Origin: a virus
Length of the DNA stretch: 20,789 nt
Direction: 5' to 3' (one strand)
Virus record (IMG/VR): IMGVR_UViG_3300047552_000666
Coordinates: 1 to 20,789 of that record
The notes under the pieces are model-generated. The model made no database searches and was not told where the DNA came from. It was given only the letters and a program-made list of their open reading frames with translations. Positions 5,759 through 12,942 of the stretch are shown piece by piece. Made by a program: the position numbers and the translations under genes. The first letter of the stretch is position 1, and each line of letters opens with the position of its first letter.

Positions 5759-7110
5759 TACCCATAAACGAAATCGTTCCATACGAAAACAACCCCCGTC
5801 AGAACGAAAAAGCTGTGCCCGTTGTAGCAAGATCAATCGCAGAATATGGATTTTTAGTCCCAATAGTTCTAGATAACAAAAATGTGTTAGTTTGCGGACA
5901 TACAAGAGTAAAATCAGTCCCAATGGCCCAAATGTTAATCAAAGAAAAAATATCTCAATTGGGAGAAAACGACCAGAAACAAATAGACATCCTAACTGAA
6001 CGATTTAATGATTTAAGTGAAGGGGTCCCAGCAATCTACGCAGAAAACCTCACAGAAGCACAAATAAAGGCATTTAGAATCATGGACAACAAATCCCAAG
6101 AATACTCCAAGTGGGACCTTAAAATGCTAGCAGAAGAACTAAAAGACTTAAAAATGCTAAACATAGATCTAAAATTCACAGGAATACCCGAAACAGAATT
6201 AAACAGACTAATGAAAGAAAACAACGAACAAACAAAAGGCAACAAACCACCCAAATATCAAGTAAAAAAAGGAGACATCTATCAACTAGGAATCCATAAA
6301 GTAAGATGCGGAGACTCAACCAAACCTGAAACATATGACTTCATAGACAAAGAAATCAGCTTAATATTCACAGATCCACCATATGGAGTAAGCTACACAG
6401 GACAAATAGCCTACGACATAGCAAACCCCGAAAAAGGAAGTGGTAAAAAATGGGAAATGATAGAAGGAGACGACCTACGTGGAGAAGAACTTTATAACTT
6501 TTTAAAAGCAACATTCACAGAAATGAACAAAAGACTAGTAAAAAGAGGCGCATTTTATGTATTCTACGCATCCAGGAACCATATGATATTCGAAAGAGCC
6601 TTAAACGATTCAGGACTAACTGTGAAACAAATTTTAATATGGAACAAACACCACGTATTAGGTAGGAGTGATTATCACTGGTGTCATGAACCAATAATGT
6701 ACGGCCACAAAACAGGAGATAACTGCCAATTTTATGGTGACAGAATAGAAAAAACAATCCTAAATAAACCATTAACAGATGAAGCATTAAAAGAATTAGA
6801 TGAAGAAAAACTAAGAAATATACTAAAAAACATCATAAATAATAGCGATTTATGGACAATTAAGAAGGATAATGCAATGGATTACATACATCCAACCCAA
6901 AAACCATCAAATATAGCAAAAAGAGCAATAATCAACTCATGTCCAATAGGTGGAGCAGTACTTGAACCATTCGGAGGATCAGGAAGCACATTAATAGCCT
7001 GTGAACAGCTAAAAAGACCATGTTTTTTAATAGAATTCAGTGAAGACTTTGTAAGTCATATCCTGGAAAGATGGGAGAACGAAACAGGAGGAAAGGCAGT
7101 TAAACTCTAG
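5740..7110 (+). CDS. ParB-like domain / DNA (N4 or N6) methyltransferase fusion
   Basis: This 456-aa protein has a ParB/Srx-like N-terminal domain (about 1-155) with GHTRVKS at 53-59 and a later LTEAQIKAFRIMDNKS segment, followed by a class-beta amino-methyltransferase (about 175-456). The methyltransferase shows the catalytic DPPY at 212-215, HPTQKP at 384-389 and the SAM-binding FGGSGST at 411-417. Motif order (catalytic before SAM-binding) is that of beta-type N6-adenine or N4-cytosine enzymes. Such ParB-MTase fusions are common orphan methyltransferases next to phage terminases and probably protect viral DNA or mark it for packaging. Within the ParB part an extra ~35-residue helical stretch (about 60-94) separates GHTR from the usual VPAIYA strand. 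No cognate restriction gene is visible beside it. Confidence 0.88.
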   Translation: MQKIEIVPINEIVPYENNPRQNEKAVPVVARSIAEYGFLVPIVLDNKNVLVCGHTRVKSVPMAQMLIKEKISQLGENDQKQIDILTERFNDLSEGVPAIYAENLTEAQIKAFRIMDNKSQEYSKWDLKMLAEELKDLKMLNIDLKFTGIPETELNRLMKENNEQTKGNKPPKYQVKKGDIYQLGIHKVRCGDSTKPETYDFIDKEISLIFTDPPYGVSYTGQIAYDIANPEKGSGKKWEMIEGDDLRGEELYNFLKATFTEMNKRLVKRGAFYVFYASRNHMIFERALNDSGLTVKQILIWNKHHVLGRSDYHWCHEPIMYGHKTGDNCQFYGDRIEKTILNKPLTDEALKELDEEKLRNILKNIINNSDLWTIKKDNAMDYIHPTQKPSNIAKRAIINSCPIGGAVLEPFGGSGSTLIACEQLKRPCFLIEFSEDFVSHILERWENETGGKAVKL

Positions 7111-7130
7111 AGTTGACTAAATTGACAAAA

Positions 7131-7604
7131 ATGGGTAAATTAAGCGCTGAAAAGGTCAGGAAAGCGATTGTAGGGTGTGCTGGAAACTACTCTGTGATAG
7201 CCGAACAATGTGGTGTAAGCAGACAAGCCGTATCCTTATTTTTAAATAAGAATCCCAAACTTAAAAGAGAAGCAGATGCAGAAGGCGAAAAATTATTAGA
7301 CCTAGCAGAGAACCAAGTAGCAGTATTTTTAAAAGAAGGCGATAAAAAGGTAATAATGTGGTATTTAGACTCAAAAGGAAAAGAAAGAGGTTACGGCCAA
7401 AAGATGCAATTAGATCAAAACATTCAAACAGACGTATTCAAAGATTCAGACAAACTAGTAGAAATGTTAAGAAAAGAAATCAAAACACCTGAACAATTTA
7501 AAAAAATGGAGGCAGTAAATGCAGCAAGTATGGGGATACAAGAGGTTGATATGTCCCAATTGTCCACCGGGCAACAAGAACAGCAAAAGCAAGGCGACAT
7601 ATAA
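7131..7604 (+). CDS. Terminase small subunit (putative)
   Basis: ATG 7131 gives 157 aa; TTG 7113 would add six residues and is less likely. An N-terminal helix-turn-helix (GNYSVIAEQCGVSRQAVSLF, residues 19-38) is followed by a long helix (PKLKREADAEGEKLLDLAEN) and the segment KVIMWYLDSKGKERGYG, which is characteristic of terminase small subunits that recognise viral DNA and stimulate the large ATPase. The C-terminal third is charged and Gln-rich (QLSTGQQEQQKQ) and may contact the large subunit. The gene lies about 0.8 kb upstream of the large terminase with four small genes between, which supports the call. Its 3' end overlaps a zinc-ribbon gene by 86 nt. Confidence 0.72.
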   Translation: MGKLSAEKVRKAIVGCAGNYSVIAEQCGVSRQAVSLFLNKNPKLKREADAEGEKLLDLAENQVAVFLKEGDKKVIMWYLDSKGKERGYGQKMQLDQNIQTDVFKDSDKLVEMLRKEIKTPEQFKKMEAVNAASMGIQEVDMSQLSTGQQEQQKQGDI

Positions 7605-7713
7605 AGCCTACGAAACCAACACTCATCTTATATTAAGATGTAGAAAGTGCGGACATGATACGCTAATAGCTAAAAAGGAGAAAGGTAAGCAAATACCTGT
7701 AACAATAAAATGA
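7519..7713 (+). CDS. Zinc-ribbon protein, 64 aa
   Basis: The gene starts inside the small terminase gene, but GGAGG at 7509-7513, five bases before ATG 7519, is well placed. The protein has CPNC (C12/C15) and CRKC (C41/C44) separated by a beta-rich stretch (ATYKAYETNTHLILR), the pattern of a zinc ribbon related to transcription-factor or phage Com-like ribbons. An 86-nt overlap is long, but the conserved ligand pairs argue it is real. Possible role in nucleic-acid binding; no direct evidence. Confidence 0.6.
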   Translation: MQQVWGYKRLICPNCPPGNKNSKSKATYKAYETNTHLILRCRKCGHDTLIAKKEKGKQIPVTIK

Positions 7714-7853
7714 AAGAAATTGACTTAAAAAAAGACAGAATACTAATCGTAACGGAAACCCCTGAACAAGCAAAGGTACTAACAGAGAGCTTCGAAAAGT
7801 ATAAAGTAATCTCAACTAACTGCGAAATTATAATCGTAAGGAACTACAAATGA
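7710..7853 (+). CDS. 47-aa small protein
   Basis: Bounded on both sides by ATGA overlaps (7710-7713 and 7850-7853). The peptide reads as strand-helix-strand (DRILIVTETPEQAKVL; EKYKVISTNCEIIIV) with a final basic RNYK, a small alpha/beta unit. Function unknown. The exact bridging of two neighbouring genes is the main evidence for translation. Confidence 0.55.
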   Translation: MKEIDLKKDRILIVTETPEQAKVLTESFEKYKVISTNCEIIIVRNYK

Positions 7854-8059
7854 AAGACCAATATTGTAACTATTCAACATGTAAGGCAGTAGCTGAATTT
7901 GAAACTACCATGGGAAACTATTGCCCGTATCACTTTAAAGTTATGCAGAAGAAAAAGAAACTAGCAGGAAAAAAGATAGAAATGACTAACACCGTAAAAG
8001 AAATGTTGAAACTAACGAGGTTAAATCCAGCATTCACAATCAAGCTGAAAAGGAGGTAA
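7850..8059 (+). CDS. Small zinc-finger-like protein, 69 aa
   Basis: Ligand candidates C6, C11, C25 and H28 lie in the first 30 residues (CNYSTCKAVAEF; NYCPYHF), suggesting one small zinc finger, followed by a very basic helix and tail (QKKKKKLAGKK; IKLKRR) suited to nucleic-acid binding. It is coupled to the previous gene by ATGA. The GGAGGT of the next gene overlaps its last codons (AGG AGG at 8051-8056, encoding RR). Confidence 0.6.
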   Translation: MKDQYCNYSTCKAVAEFETTMGNYCPYHFKVMQKKKKLAGKKIEMTNTVKEMLKLTRLNPAFTIKLKRR

Positions 8060-8060
8060 A

Positions 8061-8408
8061 ATGGATAAGAAAATAAGATACGACAAAGAAAAGAAAGTGT
8101 TAATTGTAGAGATCAATAACAACAACGCAGAGTTAACAGAGCAAGTTCCAACCGAAGACCCAAAGAAAACAGAAACAAGAGTAACCGGTATGTCTAGCAA
8201 TACAATCTATCAAGAGTTAAACGAACACGGAATAAGGGCAGTTTTAAAAGAATTGAACTCCCAACTAAGCTCATTTAAATTGAGTTTAAAGAGGGCAAAG
8301 GAAACAATGAACTTCGAGAAAAAAAGAATAGAAATAGCAGAAAAGGATCTACGAGAGATCACAATGAAGATACCAAGCGACGTTTTAAAGACTTTGGAGG
8401 CACAATGA
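8061..8408 (+). CDS. Coiled-coil protein upstream of terminase
   Basis: Start fixed by a perfect GGAGGT at 8052-8057, three bases before ATG. The first ~20 residues are beta-like (RYDKEKKVLIVEINNN), then a linker rich in Thr/Glu, then a long helix from about 50 to 103 with heptad-like hydrophobics (LKELNSQLSSFKLSLKRAKE and onwards). It is coupled to the large terminase by an ATGA overlap (8405-8408), so it could be a packaging accessory or a second terminase-associated factor. No family recognised. Confidence 0.6.
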   Translation: MDKKIRYDKEKKVLIVEINNNNAELTEQVPTEDPKKTETRVTGMSSNTIYQELNEHGIRAVLKELNSQLSSFKLSLKRAKETMNFEKKRIEIAEKDLREITMKIPSDVLKTLEAQ

Positions 8409-9895
8409 ATCAAGCAGATTACGCAAAGTTTGGATTAACACCAACATTTTTTATTTTTATTAATTTTGTTAAAAACGAGATAGCTCCTTACATGCAGATG
8501 GAGTTCGTAGTAGAAGACTACATAAAGGAATTATATGAGGAGTTTAGAGCACATCAATATACAGCCCAACAGATCCACAGAGGTGCAGGCAAAACAGAGT
8601 TCGGAATATGGATAACTATTTTTTATGCAGTGTGTCAGCCTGAAAATCCATTTAGCGGTAAACGAATTCAAGAACAATTAATCATCACCCAAGCAGGCGA
8701 AGCAATAGACTCCCTATGTTCCAGGATTAAACATTACTTCTATGAGAATCCTAGACTAGCAAAGTTTATCCCTGATGGAGTAAGTATCAAAAACAGAAAG
8801 AATGACTTTTGGAACTCTAAAGAAATGTACTTGAAGAATGGGCACATTATCCATTTTAGGCCAATTAACTCACGTTCAATCAGAGGACTTCACCCGGACA
8901 GAATATGGGCAGACGATCTAGTAGGAGACAATTCGGCAGTAGTAGACAAAGACATAGAAGAAAAATGGTTTTATGCGGTTCATGGGTGCACAACAGCCAA
9001 AAACGCCCTAGTAGACGTAACAGGAACCCCTAGAAGATTTACAGACATTATGTTCAAGATGAAAGAGAACAAATCATACTTTTTTAAAGCTAGGCCCATA
9101 CTCGGCCCAAACGGAGAGATATTAAGTAGCAAGCGTTGGAACCAAGAAAAAATAGATCAAGTAAAAAGCGTAATAGGGTCCGTAATATTTCAATGCGAAT
9201 ATATGTTAAATCCGCTAGACGATTCAACAGGATTAATCAGAAGCGAATGGATTACTAGAAATTATGATCGAACTAGAGGATTTTTAAACGAGCGACCAAC
9301 ATGGGCAAAGGCTGTTTATTTGGGAGTAGACTTCGCTTTTAGTGACAGACTAACAGCAGACAAGTCAGCTTTTATTATTATCGCAGAAGGAGAACTAGAA
9401 GACAGACTAACAAAACAGATGAGGAAATTATATGTCATTATTAACATAATAGAAAAACGTGGAATGAGCGGACTAGAACAATTCGAATTCATGAAACAAT
9501 TACATTCAACATACAGATTCGAAATGATCGGAGTAGAAGAAAACTCAATTAAGGCAATATCGAAAAGTATAAATAGTTTCAACCTCCCACTTAAAAGATA
9601 TTGGACTGGAACAACTGACGAAAAAACAGAAAAAGGAATTATTAAAGATTATGAGACTATCGGTAAGAGAAACCTTATACTCAGAATAGGCAACCAACTA
9701 GAACAAAACAACGTAATCATACCATACGATGAGACATCAAAACCAATGACAAACGAACTTTATAACGAATTAATAACCTTCGCCCAGGAAGACGGCAAAG
9801 TAGTAGAAATAGGAAAACACTCAGACTTCGGAATGGCATTAGGAATAGCCTTAGAAGTTGGAACGCGTTGGGGCGGAAGTTTTTTCCTTACATAA
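8405..9895 (+). CDS. terL: Terminase large subunit (ATPase-nuclease)
   Basis: This 496-aa protein has the two-domain plan of the DNA-packaging motor. ATPase: Walker A RGAGKT at 59-64, Walker B RIWADD at 166-171, coupling motif TGTP at 206-209. RNase H-like nuclease: D309 in YLGVDFAF, E378/E379 in MIGVEENS, and D474 in KHSDFGMALG, the three acidic positions that bind metal. It pumps DNA into the prohead with the portal and cuts it at the end of packaging. Length and motif spacing are normal and there is no frameshift. The C-terminus after D474 is short (GTRWGGSFFLT) and resembles the end of the adjacent HNH protein. Coupled to the upstream coiled-coil gene by ATGA. Confidence 0.95.
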   Translation: MNQADYAKFGLTPTFFIFINFVKNEIAPYMQMEFVVEDYIKELYEEFRAHQYTAQQIHRGAGKTEFGIWITIFYAVCQPENPFSGKRIQEQLIITQAGEAIDSLCSRIKHYFYENPRLAKFIPDGVSIKNRKNDFWNSKEMYLKNGHIIHFRPINSRSIRGLHPDRIWADDLVGDNSAVVDKDIEEKWFYAVHGCTTAKNALVDVTGTPRRFTDIMFKMKENKSYFFKARPILGPNGEILSSKRWNQEKIDQVKSVIGSVIFQCEYMLNPLDDSTGLIRSEWITRNYDRTRGFLNERPTWAKAVYLGVDFAFSDRLTADKSAFIIIAEGELEDRLTKQMRKLYVIINIIEKRGMSGLEQFEFMKQLHSTYRFEMIGVEENSIKAISKSINSFNLPLKRYWTGTTDEKTEKGIIKDYETIGKRNLILRIGNQLEQNNVIIPYDETSKPMTNELYNELITFAQEDGKVVEIGKHSDFGMALGIALEVGTRWGGSFFLT

Positions 9896-9909
9896 ACAAA
9901 GTTTTAAAA
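9869..9909 (+). repeat. Left copy of degenerate repeat flanking the HNH gene
   Basis: This stretch spans the terminase 3' end and the HNH promoter. Read in order it contains TGGGG, a T6 run, ACATAA and GTTTTAAAA. The same blocks in the same order occur at 10527-10564 (TGGGG, T8, ACATAA, GTTTAAAA), with small gaps. The similarity is seen by eye and could be partly chance because the blocks are AT-rich. Confidence 0.4.
9902..9909 (+). promoter_or_regulatory. Archaeal promoter for the HNH gene
   Basis: TTTTAAAA with upstream AAAG is centred about 27 nt before ATG 9934, giving a leaderless or near-leaderless message. It starts seven bases after the terminase stop, so the endonuclease has its own promoter even though it sits inside the morphogenesis block. 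Confidence 0.65.
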
Positions 9910-9933
9910 ACTAGGTATAGATATAACAATAAG

Positions 9934-10551
9934 ATGGTAGAAACAAAGAGGGATAAAAAAGGAAGGTTCATAAAAGGGAATGTTCACACAACGGAAGTAA
10001 TAGAGAAAATAAGGATAGCTTCTACTGGAAGAAAACAATCAATAGATTTTATAAAAAAGAATAGAGAGAGAATGCTCGGCAACAAATTTAATCTAGGTAA
10101 AAAATTATCAGCAGAAACAAGACTTAAACTAAGCATCGCACATAAAGGAAAAACACCTAGCAATTTTCAAAAAATACAACGTCTAGCCTGGAAGAAAAAT
10201 ATAGGTAGGGAACCGCCAAATAAAGGAAAGAAAAGTAAACATGCTGGGCAGGTGCATTGGAACTGGCAGGGCGGAAAAACAAAGCAAAGGGAAGTTATTC
10301 GCAAATCTTTAGAATATAAAGAATGGCGTAGGGCGATATTTAAAAGAGATAAATATAGGTGTATCTTTTGTAATTCTAATAAAAATATCGAGGCAGACCA
10401 CATTAAACCATTTTGTGCATATCCTCAATTAAGATTTGAAATAAGCAATGGTAGAACATTATGTCACGAGTGTCACAAAAAGACAGATACATATGGGGAA
10501 AAAGCGAAAAAGAAACAGCGCACAGGTGGGGAGCCGGGAGCTTTTTTTTAA
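9934..10551 (+). CDS. NUMOD3/HNH homing endonuclease
   Basis: ATG 9934 is preferred over upstream TTG 9868, which lies inside the terminase gene. The 205-aa product begins with a basic KDKKGRFIKGN-like segment, then NUMOD3-type repeats (SAETRLKLSIAHKGK, about 59-73, and a related copy about 20-34), which bind DNA in GIY-YIG and HNH homing enzymes. The nuclease domain (131-190) has C143/C146, ADHIKPF (154-160) and C177/C180. A free-standing homing enzyme would cut viruses lacking it near this site and spread by repair. It has its own promoter and a following T-run, so it looks like an independent cassette. The last residues (RTGGEPGAFF) are unlike the rest and resemble a terminase end. Confidence 0.88.
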   Translation: MVETKRDKKGRFIKGNVHTTEVIEKIRIASTGRKQSIDFIKKNRERMLGNKFNLGKKLSAETRLKLSIAHKGKTPSNFQKIQRLAWKKNIGREPPNKGKKSKHAGQVHWNWQGGKTKQREVIRKSLEYKEWRRAIFKRDKYRCIFCNSNKNIEADHIKPFCAYPQLRFEISNGRTLCHECHKKTDTYGEKAKKKQRTGGEPGAFF

Positions 10552-10564
10552 CATAAGTTTAAAA
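10527..10564 (+). repeat. Right copy of degenerate repeat flanking the HNH gene
   Basis: This is the counterpart of 9869-9909. It covers the last codons of the HNH gene, the T-run and the first bases of the portal promoter. Shared blocks in order are TGGGG, T-run, ACATAA and GTTTAAAA. If real, the pair marks a duplication made when the endonuclease cassette entered between terminase and portal. Confidence 0.4.
10542..10549 (+). terminator. T-run terminator after HNH gene
   Basis: Eight consecutive T residues overlap the end of the HNH gene (its FF codons and stop). The GC-rich sequence just before (GGGGAGCCGGGAGC) does not form a clean stem. It fits a simple archaeal T-run terminator separating the HNH transcript from the portal promoter that begins about 12 nt later. 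Confidence 0.5.
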
Positions 10565-10575
10565 GGATTTAAATA
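10562..10575 (+). promoter_or_regulatory. Late-type promoter AAAGGATTTAAATA (copy 1)
   Basis: This is the first of five exact copies of the 14-nt element. AAAGG fits a BRE and TTTAAATA a TATA box. The portal start (ATG 10612) lies about 40 nt from the box centre, so a leader of about 14 nt is expected, with no Shine-Dalgarno site (TCACTCTCACACTC precedes ATG). Confidence 0.8.
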
Positions 10576-10611
10576 AAGAAATATATTCAATAAATTATCA
10601 CTCTCACACTC

Positions 10612-12906
10612 ATGAAACGCGAACCAGCGAAACTCTTTACAAACTGCCCGTGGGAAGTAGAATCTAAATCAATAGACATAGGCAACTATAGAGCACCAGG
10701 CGAAGTAGAAACAGGTAGTGTTAATTTGACACCTCAAAGCACACAAATAGGATTTAATTCTAGTACTACAGAACAACCAATTTTTAAGGCATTTATTCCC
10801 TGGTTTATGTACAAGCCACCTTACGGATTTCCAAGGGAAAATAACCCATTACAATTAAGACAATTCGCAAAGAATCCATATATCTTCGCAGTAAAGAAAA
10901 CAATCGCAGATCAGGTATCCGGCACAAATTACGACATAAAGTTAAGAGAAGAATATATCGAAGAAGGAGCAACTGAAGACAAAGAAGCTAAAAAACAGAT
11001 TATTAACTTTTTTGATAATCCAAACGGAAACGATGAATCATTCGAATTCTTATTAAGAAGCTGGGTAAATGATGTCATAGATATCGGTAATTTTGTAGGT
11101 GTGAAAGTATTTGATAAGGGCGGAAGATTCTGTCAATTATATGCAAGAGACGCTGGAACATTCTTAAAAAATCCTGACATTTATGGATACATGGGAGATC
11201 GTGCAGATTTCGTGCCTCCTGCAACACAATACTTACTTACAGATGGAATGGACCAAGCAAGAGACCAACTAAGTAAAATAAAATCCCCTGAAGACTTAGC
11301 AAAAGTTAATCAATCAGTTAGAAACACAGCATACGACGCAGAATACAAAGAATCAGCCGCATATTTCCAATACGGATGGACAGCAGGCGCAAGACCCGTA
11401 CCATTTGGAAAACGAGAGATCCTATGGGGAGGACTAACACCTAGAACTAACTCAATATATGAACAAGCACCAATTGAGATTTTATACAACCAAATTTTAA
11501 CATTAGTGTACGGATCTGAATATAACTTAGACTTTTATTTGAATAATAATCTACCAAACGGATTACTAACAATCAAAGGTGCAACTCAGGATCAGGCAAG
11601 TTTATACAGACAGCAAATGGAAAATACCTTCATGAATCAAGATGATTACGGCAACTTTAAGAAAAAGCATTTTAAGATACCAATTACAGGTTACGAAGCA
11701 ATATTCACACAGATGCAGATGAGCAGTAAAGAAATGGAAGTAATAGAACAACAAAAATGGTTCGCAAAATTAGTGTGGAGTGTATTCGGTGTCACAGCAG
11801 AAGAAATGGGATTCACAGAAGATTCAAACAAGGCAGTCTCAGAAAACCAAGCAAGCACCAGTAAGAGAAAATCAATCAAGCCATTCCTTAAAATGTTCGA
11901 GTATGCAATTAACACACAACTAATGCCTGAATTTGGACACCCTGAATTTGAGTTTAAGTTTGATGATTATGACTTAGCAGAAGATAAGGCTAAACATGAC
12001 TTATGGCAGATGCAGATCAATATGGGAGTACGAACACCAAGACAGATCGCAGTAGAAGAACTCGGCATAAGCGACATAGAATATGATGCAGCAGAGAAAG
12101 ATAAAAACGACAAAGAAGTAGAAAAAGAAAACGCAATGAATGGTCAGAACGACTTTTGGACTAAATCAGAGAAAAAAAGCATGTATGAATTCGAGAAAGA
12201 AATCAGCTTAAATGAACTAGAAGCAGACTTAAAACAAGCACTAACTGAACTAGAACTAAGAATCATGGAAGACTTAGAAATGAAATTCCAAGCAAGAGGA
12301 CTTCATAATATAAAAGGTTACATCGATGTAAAAGCAGAGTTTCAAGAAACACTAGAACAATATAAAGGCTTTTTCACAGACAAAGGATACGAAAAGAAAA
12401 TAGCAGAACTAATCAACAAAGAATTCCAAAAAGGCGTAGACGAAATAGAAAAACAAATCAATAAGAACGTAGTAGTAAACACTAGTAAAGTTCAAGACTT
12501 ATCAAATTACGTCTATAAAAACATAAAAGGAATGAATGAAGAAATGATTAATAAATTACAACAACAAATCACTCTCGGAATACTTAATCGTGAAAACTTA
12601 GAACAAGTAAAAACAAGAGTAAAAGGCGTAATGAACATGAGCACAGAGAGAGCCATCATGATCGCACGTACAGAATCAATAAGGGCCCTTAACCAGGGAA
12701 ATCTACAAGCCGCAAAAGAAAGTGGAATAAATTTTAAAAAGAAATGGGATGCTAGACTTGACAGCAGAACAAGTGAAGGTTGTAGACATTTAGACGGCCA
12801 AGTAGTCGGACTAAACGAGAAGTTTAAATGGAACGGCGAAGAATTTGATGCACCACCTGCCCATCCGAATTGTCGATCTCGTGTTCTACTTATTGAAGAA
12901 GATTAA
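10612..12906 (+). CDS. Portal protein fused to MuF-type head morphogenesis domain
   Basis: This 764-aa protein combines two virion functions. Residues 1 to about 500 look like a phage portal: the segment NPYIFAVKKTIADQVSG near 88-104, an LTPRTNSIYEQAPIEI stretch (275-290) leading to NGLLTIKG (316-323), and FGVTAEEMGFTEDSNKAVSE (392-411) before a long helix, the usual crown/wing landmarks. Residues 525-620 are a charged coiled coil. Residues 640-764 match the Mu F / SPP1 gp7 minor head domain: ARTESIRALNQG (685-696), RTSEGC (719-724), HLDGQ (726-730) and PPAHPNCRSR (748-757). The portal forms the dodecameric DNA gate; MuF domains are usually a separate gene just downstream. The fusion is in frame with no stop or shift. 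It opens the late module behind a clear promoter. Confidence 0.9.
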   Translation: MKREPAKLFTNCPWEVESKSIDIGNYRAPGEVETGSVNLTPQSTQIGFNSSTTEQPIFKAFIPWFMYKPPYGFPRENNPLQLRQFAKNPYIFAVKKTIADQVSGTNYDIKLREEYIEEGATEDKEAKKQIINFFDNPNGNDESFEFLLRSWVNDVIDIGNFVGVKVFDKGGRFCQLYARDAGTFLKNPDIYGYMGDRADFVPPATQYLLTDGMDQARDQLSKIKSPEDLAKVNQSVRNTAYDAEYKESAAYFQYGWTAGARPVPFGKREILWGGLTPRTNSIYEQAPIEILYNQILTLVYGSEYNLDFYLNNNLPNGLLTIKGATQDQASLYRQQMENTFMNQDDYGNFKKKHFKIPITGYEAIFTQMQMSSKEMEVIEQQKWFAKLVWSVFGVTAEEMGFTEDSNKAVSENQASTSKRKSIKPFLKMFEYAINTQLMPEFGHPEFEFKFDDYDLAEDKAKHDLWQMQINMGVRTPRQIAVEELGISDIEYDAAEKDKNDKEVEKENAMNGQNDFWTKSEKKSMYEFEKEISLNELEADLKQALTELELRIMEDLEMKFQARGLHNIKGYIDVKAEFQETLEQYKGFFTDKGYEKKIAELINKEFQKGVDEIEKQINKNVVVNTSKVQDLSNYVYKNIKGMNEEMINKLQQQITLGILNRENLEQVKTRVKGVMNMSTERAIMIARTESIRALNQGNLQAAKESGINFKKKWDARLDSRTSEGCRHLDGQVVGLNEKFKWNGEEFDAPPAHPNCRSRVLLIEED

Positions 12907-12907
12907 A

Positions 12908-12921
12908 AAAGGATTTAAATA
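12908..12921 (+). promoter_or_regulatory. Late-type promoter AAAGGATTTAAATA (copy 2)
   Basis: Exact copy of the 14-nt element, starting two bases after the portal stop. The TATA centre is about 26 nt before ATG 12943, so the protease/capsid message should be leaderless. Confidence 0.82.
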
Positions 12922-12942
12922 TAAAGCATTTCTAATTAATTT

